A stretch of 64,000 nucleotides of DNA from Rosellinia necatrix (lineage: Eukaryota > Ascomycota > Sordariomycetes > Xylariales > Xylariaceae): contig JAGYVD010000005.1 in assembly GCA_021209875.1 (NCBI GenBank), positions 1,860,001 through 1,924,000 of the forward strand, in the 5' to 3' direction. The notes under the pieces were generated by a model. It searched no databases and had not been told where the DNA came from. It saw only the letters and a list, made by a program, of their open reading frames with translations. Positions within the stretch are counted from its first letter, which is position 1; each line of letters starts with the position of its first letter. The translations under genes and the position numbers were made by a program. Of the stretch, positions 48,401 to 58,500 are shown piece after piece.

Positions 48401-48975
48401 ATCGTTTTGTGGACGTTGTCTTGGCGGTTGTATTTGATCATGCGCGAGAACAAAGGGCGACAACACTGTTGACGCCTGGGGCAGTGCGATCCGTCGTTTT
48501 TAGCTCATACAACCCAACTATATGCTCGACGCTCAATTGGAAGCAGCCGAACTTCCCCGTTTTTCTCTGCAATGACCTTGGACGAGAGGAAATGATGCCA
48601 GCGCCGAACGTCATCCGGAGTAGCGGCCAAAGAACCTTTTCTGTTAAGGAGGTGGTGAGGATAGCACAGAACAACAACCTCATGGGGTTGATTTGTAGTG
48701 CTCGATTGCTGGTGAGTTCCCCCTACGCATTTCGTTTTCTTGCCTCCCCGTCTAACCCTACTCTTCCTCTCCCTGCTTTGGTTATTGACAAGATGCTTTA
48801 GGACATGGTGCCGGCCTTAGTAGACGCTATCAAATCTCATGGATTGGCTCTCGTAGTCGACCAATCTGCAAAACAGCAGGCGCATATAGATTCTTTCCCG
48901 CGGACTCCAAAGGGTGTTGATGGAGTTCTTAAGAGCAATGGCATCTTGCGCTTCAATGAATCCATCGATGTATAG
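45404..48975 (+). CDS. PHO81: Phosphate-starvation regulator PHO81/NUC-2 (SPX-ankyrin-GDPD-like)
   Basis: Cyclin-dependent-kinase inhibitor of the phosphate regulon. It acts on the PHO80/PHO85 (PREG/PGOV) kinase when phosphate is low. Exons: 45404-45405, 45491-45575, 45748-45870, 45933-45983, 46041-46845, 46901-48711 and 48802-48975, giving 1,016 aa. The SPX domain starts MKFGKQIQKRQLEVPEYAAS and continues through FFFQLERELEKVNAFYIQKE and QQFVEINGTAFSKILKKWDK. Ankyrin repeats follow (for example YGRVPLHYASMHGRLDMLQV, HIPLNLACEHGSIEIVEILL and GWTPLVHAASEGNVPCLQEL). A C-terminal region of about 400 residues corresponds to the degenerate GDPD-like domain of this family; I do not see an intact catalytic HRG..ENT set. 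The ATG at 45404 is itself cut: AT ends exon 1 (AT/GTACGT) and G opens exon 2 (CCGTAG/G). Identity is very secure. Confidence 0.95.
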
Positions 48976-49469
48976 TTGATGCTTCTGTTATCCGAGCGCG
49001 TTTCTCGGATCCGACCGCCGGACGTGGTAATGAGTATCATTAAGAGATGGCTACCTCCTGGCGTATCGCGATAAGGCCCTGTTCCGGGTTGCAACTCTGA
49101 TCTGGTAGGTGGGTAGATGGCACGTTGGGCTGCAGCTATGGACATGAGATATCCGTACGGTCCTATGAGGCGGTAATTTGTTAATTAGATTAGGGAAGGG
49201 TAGGGTCAACTCTGATGAATGAATATGCAATTCCACTCCCGGGAGAAGAAAGGGAGAAGACCGAGGGTTTATGGCATATGATCTCATCAACTAATTAATC
49301 TTGTCTGTATGTGTGTGGTAACGGAAGGGGGACAAGCGACCCACCAATTAAAGGACGACATAAGTGATAATACAAACATGACTTGTCGTCAATCGTGGCC
49401 GCGTCACTCATTCTTTCATGTACTCCTGTTGTACCTTTCCCCTTTGTTTATTACTGCTATCATGACATT
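48976..49469. other. Gene-free interval between convergent PHO81 and membrane-protein genes
   Basis: Shared 3' flanks. Nothing recognisable beyond short frames. Confidence 0.5.
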
Positions 49470-50390
49470 TCAAGCCCCCTTGTACTCGTACCGCAAGGCG
49501 CTCAGCTCCCTCTCCGGATCGATGCTCCCCATGAGGGTCTTGGCGACGAGCACGACGACGTAGATAACGGCGGGGAGGTTCGCCAGGCCGACATGGCCCC
49601 AGTGGCGGGCGGCGGCGGAGCGCTGGGGCGGCAGGAAGCCGGCGAGAACGAGCAGGCCGCAGAGCGCCACGTTGAGGAAGGGGAGGTAGGTCTGAAGCGG
49701 GGAGCGGTGGTGACGCGCCCAGAAGAAGGGCGAGGAGGATGACGCGGCGCTGGCCCGCCTGCGCCGTGCGTTGGCGCCGAGGAGACCTAGGCCGCCGCCG
49801 CCGCCGCCGCCGCCGCCACTACCGCCAACCGCAGAACCCGTCGATCGTCGTCCGTCGTCATCATCGGGGTCATCGTTGCTGCCGCCGCCGCTGCCGGCCC
49901 ACGCGTCTAGGGCCCGGATCCCGGTCACGCCGGGCGGCAGCGACCAGAGCGTCCAAGCCGTGGCGGCGAGGCTCGACAGCGCCAGGATCCCGACCCAGAT
50001 GTCAGCCGCCGTACCACCCCTCCCACCACCACCTCCACCGCCACTGCTACCGCCGTGACCGCCGCTGCCACCGCGTCCCGGCCGCGACACGAGCCCCGAG
50101 AGCCCGCCCCAGAGCACGAGGACGTACGGGATGGCGGAGAGTGCGGGGAGCGCCAGGAGGAGGAGGCGGAACTGCGCGTTGCGCGCCGCGTTCTGCCGCG
50201 CCAGGGCACCGATCAGCTCCTCCTGCTCTTGCTCGTCGAGGGCGGGCCCATCGTAGTCGTTGTCGTCGTCGTCGTCGTCGTTTAGATGTCGCGAGGAGGA
50301 GGAGGAGGAGGAGGAGGAGGAGGCCGTGGTCGTGTCGGATGGGTAGGCGAAGGTGCGGCGGAGGCGGGTCGTGGCGGCTTTGAGGTCCAT
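49470..50390 (-). CDS. Low-complexity four-span membrane protein of unknown function
   Basis: Single exon, 306 aa, beginning MDLKAATTRLRRTF. Codon-scale repeats encode a poly-Ser run, a poly-Asp run and two long Gly-rich stretches, which make the DNA very GC-rich with antisense frames full of Arg and Pro. Between them is conserved-looking sequence: EEELIGALARQNAARNAQF, then hydrophobic segments at about residues 74-98, 130-150 (DIWVGILALSSLAATAWTLW), 234-253 (YLPFLNVALCGLLVLAGFLP) and 265-287. The tail SIDPERELSALRYEYKGA is likely conserved. I recognise the general type (fungal conserved membrane protein) but no functional family. The Gly and Ser expansions are probably lineage-specific. Confidence 0.75.
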   Translation of the reverse strand: MDLKAATTRLRRTFAYPSDTTTASSSSSSSSSSRHLNDDDDDDNDYDGPALDEQEQEELIGALARQNAARNAQFRLLLLALPALSAIPYVLVLWGGLSGLVSRPGRGGSGGHGGSSGGGGGGGRGGTAADIWVGILALSSLAATAWTLWSLPPGVTGIRALDAWAGSGGGSNDDPDDDDGRRSTGSAVGGSGGGGGGGGGLGLLGANARRRRASAASSSSPFFWARHHRSPLQTYLPFLNVALCGLLVLAGFLPPQRSAAARHWGHVGLANLPAVIYVVVLVAKTLMGSIDPERELSALRYEYKGA

Positions 50391-51481
50391 TCTTGCGGGG
50401 ACGGGGACGCCCTTCGATCACGATTCTTCTTCTTCTTCGTGTTGTCCTTTTTCTCTTCCTTCTCGCTTTGTGGAAGGGGGGAGGGGGGGTGAGGGCTTGC
50501 GGGTAGTGGTTTCGAGTCTCGGTTGCGTGGTAGGAATAGTAGTATGTGCGTATATGTATAGTTATAGGTGCTGACTGGTAGGTAGGCTGGTCAAGTGAAA
50601 AGGCCTGATAGATGTGTGTGGATGGGTAATTACGGGCTTGTAGTTATATGGTGAGCGGCGATATCGCTTGCAACAACATCCCTTTGGGGCTATTTTCTTG
50701 TTTAGGACGCCATCTTGGTTCGCCCTTAGGCGACAGATAGGCAGATGCTGTAGTTTTGCTGCCTGAATGTAAAAGTCGTGCGTTAACTATTGAATCGGTG
50801 CTTGTGGACAGGCAAGCAATGCTGCGACTGACGTAGCTCCTCCCGAGAGGGCAGGTTTTAGCCACATGTTTGCAAGTAACTAGTGTACTCAAAAGGAATG
50901 ACCTAAGCCTATTCTGGAAAGGCACAGATATCCGCTTTATAAAGTTACAAGACATTATTCAAATACACGCTTCCATCTACGACGCGTACCCGCTAGGCTA
51001 GGCCCTAGGCTCTTCGGGAGGGGCCACCAGAAGGGGTGTGGCAATGCAATGTAGGTAAATCTCCGGTTTATAGCGCCGACCATGCGAGCGTCTTTTCTCG
51101 ACTACGACACTCGATGGACAACGAAATCTCTCCACAACTCTCCGGGTCTACACGTCGTACTGCCATCCCTGCCATCCCTGCCATTTTTACCGTTTTATCA
51201 TTCGCCGTTGTCTGGTGATGATATCAGCCCTGCTACAATGTAAGCTAGCGAGGTCTCAAGCACAGATCCAGTAGTTTCTTTAACTAATGGCCTTTCTAAA
51301 TTTGATAGCGACTCAGACCTAGTTAGAACGATGGATTTGCAGCAACTTCTCTCAAACGATCGGACTCAAGTATTTTCTGACATCACGAAAAGTGTTCTGC
51401 TACCAAACTCGAAACAGATGCGTTTCATTATATTATCGGAATATATGTAAGGCATCCTGATCCTGGACTGTTAGTATAGTT
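50391..51481. other. Gene-free interval upstream of the membrane-protein gene
   Basis: Contains the promoter of the membrane-protein gene (T/C-rich just upstream of its ATG) and the 3' flank of the ankyrin-CorA gene. No coding frame with family features is visible. Confidence 0.5.
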
Positions 51482-54359
51482 TCAGACTTCACCAGTATCC
51501 GTTCGTTTCATTCTGCGCCTTAATTTCGCCTTAAGACCCGCTCCTTGGTCGACGTCAGCTTGTCTTCCTTCTCCCCTCAAACCATCAGGCTGCTTGACGT
51601 GTGCCTCGGCCTCGTCCCCTATCAGCCACGCAAAGGACTTTTCCAACCTTCCTTCTAACTAATCACCATAAGCATAGAACGGAGACGGGGTCGTGTCATA
51701 TGATCACTCACAGTGTGGCTTCGTTTGAATAGTATCCAAACCGCAAACGTCAAGAGCACAAACCCCCCCGCAACAGGAAAATACCACCACCAACTTGGGT
51801 CATCGCTCAGAATGTCGACATTCATACCAAAGAGGCTCTGTAAGCGATTAGCCTAGGAACTTCCCTACATGATTTAGGGAACTCACGGCAACGAATATCA
51901 AAGGAAGAAACACGAACTAAACAGGTCAGTAAAGTCTTGACATCTTCAATTATCGACATGGTAAACTAACGGTGGTCCAACTAAGTCGTTTCATGCTTCT
52001 GTTTGTTGATGTTGAGTTTCGCGCTTCCAATATTGAAGCAAGATTAAATTCCTGAACGAAATGAGCACTTATCATGTCATGTTGGTGCGATCAGCATACC
52101 AATTGGATTATACCTTGAGACCTTTCTAGCAGTTCGCGAAATGCCTCTCGATGGACCTCCAAACTTTTTAGTCTGCTTCTGCTGTCTTCTAGATACTGCC
52201 CGGACAACCTCCAAGGCCCATCCTGCAAATGTTCAGTGTCATCGATGAGCTTTTTCAGAGACCGGATAACACGAGTGTGATCGTCTGTCATATGTTCGAT
52301 TACTGTAGCATCGGATAGGAGAGTCTGCAGCAACTGTGGATTTCCACCGCCTTCTTTGAGCACTTTTCGACGCTGAAAGATATGTTTAGCTAGTACCATC
52401 AGATCGATGTAGCGCAAGGTCATACTGAATGCGATAGTTGACGATTTGCCTGAATACTGTTACCCTCAAACGTCGAATTGAGTTTGTCAATTAGGGGGAT
52501 AATAGCATCGCCGACTCCCCGGACGAATTTAACGGGAGAATCATCGCATGTGGTGAGCGAAAAGATTGGCTGCAATAAGTCCTCGATCGTCACATCGCGT
52601 GTGTGTTGTTCAAAATGCCTTACCGCTATTAGACAATAGAACCCTTCAAACTGCACAATGGTATCATAATCCTCAGGCATTGGAATCTGCGGTTTCGGCC
52701 AGTTGTTATCAGTAGCCACGAGGCAAGGCAATATGAACCAATATGCTATTAAAACTAAGCGTAAATTAGCCTATGCGAATCTACAAACCAATTCCACGCT
52801 AGCTCTAGTTTTGGCTTACGACTTTGAGCTGATAATCGCTGACATAGGTCGAGAGTAGGCAGTGAAGAGGCTTGCAACGACCATGGCGGTTCGTTGGTAT
52901 ATTCCCGTCGCCACCATTGGAACTTTAACGCATATTGAGGTGAGGTATCTTTAAACGTGTCACCATTCGCAACAATGCTATGAACGTGTTAGCAACTGTG
53001 AACCGGGCAATGTGAAGTTAAAACTTACTGGAGCCGTTCGTTATTAATTTCGCACTCAAAGTGGCACACCCCGTGAAGCCAAGCGATATCTCCGAATCCC
53101 CGATGATCAGTAGATTTTCCGTCAAACGGGCTGTCATACATCTCAGGAGCCAATGACCGTGGGTATATGAAGAAATCTTCAATATCCAAATTGTCCCCGA
53201 ATTTGAATTTAAGGGCGGTTGCGTCAGCAAAGCCTAGTACACTGCGCCAGCGTTTTGCAGATAACGAGGGCGGTGGTCTCGTTCTAGGTAGCAACAGGCG
53301 AATGATTTCCTTGTTGTTGACCTTGATGGCTAGGTCGAATGGCGTTGTAGCTGCCTCAGCGATGTCTAGTCGAGCGCCTTTGCGAAGGAGGAGCTTCACA
53401 ATATCCACGGCAGATCGTCTTATAGCGTGGTGAAGAACTGTTTCTTGAGACGCATCCAGAATATCGACATCAGCGCCCTTTTCGATTAGATATTTGAACA
53501 CTCTCCAATCTTCATTGTTGTGGTTTCGCGCTTGCTCATCGGGAACGGCCGCTAACAGGACGTTAATATACCATCCGCCTTGTTTGTTAACGTCTGCTCC
53601 ATTTTCAACAAGAAACCTTACAGTTTCTAAGTGCCCACGGTGTGCTGCGGCTTGAAGGGCGTTACCGTAAAAGCCGCCTTGTTGGTTAACGTCTGCTCCA
53701 TTTTCAACAAAAAACCTTACAGTTTCTAAGTGCCCATCGGATGCTGCGGCTTGAAGGGCGTTGCCGTAATCTCCGCCTTGTTGGTTAACGTCTGCTCCAT
53801 TTTCAACAAGAAACCTTACAGTTTCTAAGTGCCCATGGTGTGCTGCGGCTTGAAGGGCGTTACCGTAATCTCCGCATTGTTGGTTAACGTCTGCTCCATT
53901 TTCAACAAGAAACCTTACAGTTTCTAAGCGCCCACTGATTGCTGCGGCTTTAAGGGCGTTGTTGTAATCTCCGCCTTGTTGGTTAACGTCTGCTCCATTT
54001 TCAACAAGAAACCTTACAGTTTCTAAGTGCCCACGGTGTGCTGCGGCTTGAAGGGCGTTACCGTAAAAGCCGCCTTGTTGGTTAACGTCTGCTCCATTTT
54101 CAACAAGAAACCTTACAGTTTTTAAGTGCCCACGGTGTGCTACGGCTTGAAGGGCGTTACCGTAAAAGCCGCCTTGTTGGTTAACGTCTGCTCCATTTTC
54201 AACAAGAAACCTTACAGTTTCTAAGTGCCCATCGGATGCTGCGGCTTGAAGGGCGTTGCCGTAATCTCCGCCTTGTTGGTTAACGTCTGCTCCATTTTCA
54301 ACAAGAATCTTTACAGTTTCTAAATCTCCAAGTCTTGCTGCGTTTAAGAGATCCATCAT
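51482..54359 (-). CDS. Ankyrin-repeat protein fused to a CorA-like metal-ion transporter domain
   Basis: Exons: 53029-54359, 52820-52977, 52472-52745, 52100-52424, 51971-52051, 51887-51916, 51712-51837 and 51482-51658, giving 833 aa. Residues 11-274 are eight ankyrin units (GHLETVRFLVENGADVNQQG pattern), followed by about four divergent ones ending IKVNNKEIIRLLLPR. A middle region (FGDNLDIEDFFIYPRS, then HFECEI) leads to a helical part (TLRYIDLMVLAKHIFQRRKV). The C-terminal exons spell out TTFVFLPLIFVASLFGMN, the first CorA membrane helix with its hallmark GMN (about 737-739). A second helix, WWWYFPVAGGFVLLTFAVW, and a basic tail follow. CorA-type proteins move Mg2+ or related ions; transport here is inferred. 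The intron at 52425-52471 has a weak donor (GTTTGA) but is needed for frame; the others are canonical. Six very short exons make this gene easy to truncate. Confidence 0.82.
53538..54329 (-). repeat. Eight tandem 99-bp ankyrin-coding units
   Basis: Each 99-bp unit encodes one 33-residue ankyrin repeat. Seven units are nearly identical at DNA level, differing mainly at codons for residues after GG (DY, FY) and before GHLETV (SD, HR, HH, IS); the eighth (nearest the C terminus) begins to diverge. Such identity indicates recent duplication or gene conversion. Confidence 0.93.
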
Positions 54360-55590
54360 GTGAGGCTTCGGAAGGTGACACAGATGGTATCGGCGTTAAC
54401 AGTCGTGGTGCGGAGTAGGAGTTAGGTGTCAAGCTAAGCCATAAACGCATTTTATGTTAAGCCTGCTGGCTGTATACGCGCCGGTAAATAAAGGCTGGAA
54501 CCCATCAGCACGATGCCTATTGGAAGAAATGGATCACGTGGAGGCGCCACTATATGCAGGAAGGCCTAACAGTCCAAGAGATACCTGAATGTAATTATAG
54601 TCTGCAGCCACGTCCTGCCGTCCGCCAAGGATGTGCCAGCTGTTCTTGGAGTAGCTACTAGGTAGGCATACATGTAGAGAGAGTGGGCTGTCATGTCATA
54701 GTGGCAGTTAATTTCAATTCCGACCATGTTGACGTTAGGACATAACTATAGGCAGGCAGACAGACAGGGGCCGACTTCTTTTCATGACGTTGGTACATGC
54801 TCCAGTGCTAGGTAGGCTATGCAAGAATGCATACATTTGGATAAATAGGTAGATTGGGATGTACATAGTAACTACCTAATATGATTCGAACCTAGGTAGG
54901 CATCCGCCCCGTGGCATAGCATGGGTTGTGTGATGTTCAGAATATCCAGAGTGAGGTCTAGTCACTGTGAGGCAGCAGCTGGGTCGTAGGTAGATAGCTT
55001 AGTATAGGGGTAGGGCTTAATATCATTGATTCCTGAGCCTACCATCTAAGTGGGAGGTCTTCAGTCCTTATATACATAGATATGCTTCTAGAGCTACCCC
55101 CTAGGGTAGTAGGTACCTCGCTATGTGATCTATTTATTTGACAGGTTGTTGGACGCATGCACTTGCGCACGAGGGCTACAGCTGAATAAAACATCTCTAG
55201 ACCATCACTGGAAAACGACCCCCTTCGTAGGAAGTGGAAAGGTAAGATGTCGAAGGGAAAATTCGTGCGCAGCAAACGCGTCGCGAGCAGGACCCGGTTT
55301 CATATAATACATCACTTAACTATTGTTAGAGCCTTGCTTTCATTTTTATGACTGGTGCCGCAAGATATAGATTGGAAATGAAAAATAACCCCCCCCCCCC
55401 AAAAAAAAAGAAACCAACTTTTTAATAACATAGATCTTATACAAACTAAGATTTTATTTTATTTTATTTATTTTTATTTTATTTTACAGAGATAGACACA
55501 TTGGCAAGCGGCACACACCGTTTTATGGTCACGAAGCCGAAAGTTTGTTGGTTCTTGTTCACGTCTGTCCTAATTCTCAGATGCTTTCAC
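54360..55590. other. Gene-free interval ankyrin-CorA gene / NRPS 3' end
   Basis: Promoter of the ankyrin-CorA gene and 3' flank of the NRPS gene. It includes a CACGTG site (54536-54541), TAGG motifs near 54660 and 54850-54900, a C12A9 run (55389-55409) and TTTTA repeats (about 55452-55487) just downstream of the NRPS stop. No gene is seen. Confidence 0.5.
55389..55409. repeat. C12A9 homopolymer pair
   Basis: Twelve C followed by nine A, about 180 bp past the NRPS stop codon. It may be prone to sequencing or assembly error. Confidence 0.85.
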
Positions 55591-58500
55591 TCACCCCCCC
55601 ATGGCTACAAAATTGCAAAACATATCTACTAATTCCTGCGCCCTTTCTTGCGCCATAATGGCCGTAGTACCAAACAAACGAACTTCCAACCTTTCCCCGA
55701 GCGGCTTGACTAGCGCCCACAGCTGTTCAGGATAGAAATCCGTCGGTATGACGTTTAAATGTACCGGGGCGCCCGATATAGTAGCTACTTGGTCCTCGTC
55801 GATGTTCTGGAACTGAAAGATGGAGCCATATGTTGTTCCGACTGGCCAATCCGTGCACGAGGAAACGATCTGAGACAGGCCCATTGATTCAAATGGAATC
55901 CCATCGAGGTGTTGTTGTTGGACGGAAGCGAACACTTCACAAGGAGGAAATGGCACGTGTCCCTTGTTCTTCGTGGGCCATGCTACCCGTAGGGGCACCA
56001 CGTTGAGACATGGCCCAGCAATCGACTCTACATTGGCATCAAGAGAGGATCCGCGCCCAGAGACCAAGCGCCCGAAGACAACATCGGCTTGTTGTGTGAC
56101 TGAGGCCACAGCAGCAGCCCAGCAAGCCGTGCTGACTGTGGCTGCTGTAATCCCTCTGGGCATGGGTGCCTGGTTTCCGGCAGTTTTCCTGATTATGTAT
56201 GGAGTGCCTCTGCCTGAACCTACGGTTGGGAGCCCTGCGGGAATGGTTGTCATTGTTGATCCGGACAGAAGCTTTCCCCAGTATCGAGAAGCATCGGGCC
56301 TGGTCGACGTAGATTGATGAATAAACGATGCAAAAGAACCAACAGTAGGTAGCTGCCGCCCGTCAATGGCTGCCGCGATGGCTTCGAGGAGCTGGCCGAG
56401 CGTGAATCCATCATACAGCGCGTGAGACATGCGAATGATCAATCTCGCGTTCTCGGGCTCAACGTCGGATACCAATAGCATGATTCGAGCGAGACGGGAG
56501 CCGTTGCTATATTCGGCGGCCAGCCAATCCTCCCGAGCGAGCTTTTCGGAAGCGGCAGAGACGTTTTCGTCTTTTACGTGGATCCGAACGAAGTCTGGGA
56601 CCCAGTCTCTCGTCACTACTTGGTAAAACGTGTCGTCGTAAGGTACAAACACGGTGCGGAGAATGGGGAAGTGCATGGCCACCATCTCCCATGCGGCAGA
56701 CAGAGCGCTTATTCTCGAACCCGACAGGGCTAGATCCATGTAGAAGTAGTTCCAGAACGAAGGCGGCGTCTGTTGCGCTGCCCTGATGCATACCGCCTGG
56801 AAATCCGTGACGGGGAAGACATCTATGATGTCCGCAACGGGGAACCCGACGTGCGGAGAGACATGACTTTTCAAGAAGTCGGAGATATCACCCTCAGGTA
56901 GTTGAGTGAAGGGCAGTTGGTCCACTGTTTCCACGGGTGTAGACGTATGGCTAGCCGACAAAGCCAGGTCTGAGAGGACCGATGAGGACAGAAGGAGATC
57001 TCGGGAGTCCAACGATAGACCTCGGGTTCTCGCAAGAGAAAGTAAGCGCATTGCGGAGATAGAATCCCCACCCAGCTGGATGAAGTTGTCATCGATGCCG
57101 ATGCTACCGGCGGGAATCGCCAAGATTTCGGCCCAAAGATCCCGCACTCGTTTCTCGGCCGCCGTCGTGGGTGGCCGTTTTGGCCTGCTCTCGAAACCCC
57201 TCAGCTTGTCTAGATCCTCGGAACTGAGCGATGCTCCGAGCGTCTTCAGTCTCTTCCGGTCCGTCTTCCCCGTCGGCGCGAGGGGGATCCGATTCACGGG
57301 CACGTAGACGAACGGCAGCATAGCCGACGGCAACGTGCTCTCGAGGAGGGTGTTCAGCTCGCGGCATGCCTGGAGGGGGAAGAAAGAACGTGCTTCGAGA
57401 ATGGCCAGACCGTTGTCAGACGTCTCCTCCAAGCCATTCGTGGCAGAAGGGCACGCAAATACCACCAACACTGCGCTGCGCATTGATGCCCCCGACAGAA
57501 TCACGGCCTCGGCCGCAACGTTCGCATCTATCGAAAGCGACAGCAGGAGCCGCTGCACGTGGTACTCGACTTCCTCCAGCTCGATTCGCTGACCTCGAAT
57601 CTTGGTCTGGGCATCCTTCCGGCCGATGAAGTGCAGGCCGCCCTCTGCGTCATACCGAACGAGGTCACCCGTCTTGTAGAGCCGAGAGCGGCGGGACGTC
57701 CACCCTGGGGCGGGTGCGGAAGTCAGCCAGCGCGGATCTTGAATGAAGGCCGCGGCCGTCTTGGCCTCGTCATTCAGATAGCCGGCACCGACCAGCGGCC
57801 CCTCGACGAGGAGCTCTCCGACCGCGCCGATCGCGACGAGCTGGTGGTGATCCGTCGGGCTGACGATCCATGTATTGGTCCCCATCGCTTTGCCGATGCC
57901 CGGCGTACCGGCGACAGCAGGGTCCATCTCCGCCATCGTGGTCGTCACTGTGCACTCTGCCTGCCCAATTCCATTCAGGACACGGACGTAGGGCGCCCAT
58001 CTGAGAATGTCGGCGCGGGACGCGGCCTCTCCGCCGAGGATCAGCGTCCTGAGACTTGGAATCGCCGTCGGGTCCAGGGTGCGGGCCACGGAGGGCGTGA
58101 GGTCGACGACGTTGACGTCCATTCGTCGCATCGACTCCGCCAACTGCCGGTGTTGCCGTTCGACATCGGAAGGAATGCATAGGCAGCCCCCGGCGGCGAG
58201 GCAGTGGAGCAGATTGGACACGGCGATGTCGAATGCGTATGATGCGAAATCGTAGACCCGCGTAGACGCGTTGTAGCCGAGGAATGAGCCCTGGTGTCTC
58301 ACGGCACTGGAGAAGTTGGAGTGCGTGATTACCGCGCCTTTGGGCGTCCCGGTGCTTCCGGAGGTAAAAACCACGTACAATTTGGAGGAGGGCAGTGTGC
58401 GAGGATTCAGGGGCTGCCCGCGTGGCCAGCGAGAGAGGTTATCATGGTCGACGACCACGACATGTTTGGCTATCCTGGCCGCCCGCTCGGCATTGGACGC

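Noticed and set aside
49739..50383. Arg-rich 214-codon plus-strand frame
   Set aside because: Antisense shadow of triplet repeats in the minus-strand membrane-protein gene.
52452..52468. 14-nt GT..AG segment as an intron in the ankyrin-CorA gene
   Set aside because: Far below the size a spliceosome can remove; the 47-nt alternative keeps the frame.
53538..54329. Regular 99-bp repeats as a CRISPR-like array
   Set aside because: Units are contiguous coding sequence without unique spacers and translate into ankyrin repeats in a eukaryotic gene.
54876..54900. GATTCGAACCTAGG resembling a reversed tRNA B box
   Set aside because: Neither T-stem pairing nor an A box can be found on the minus strand; it is part of a TAGG-type patch.
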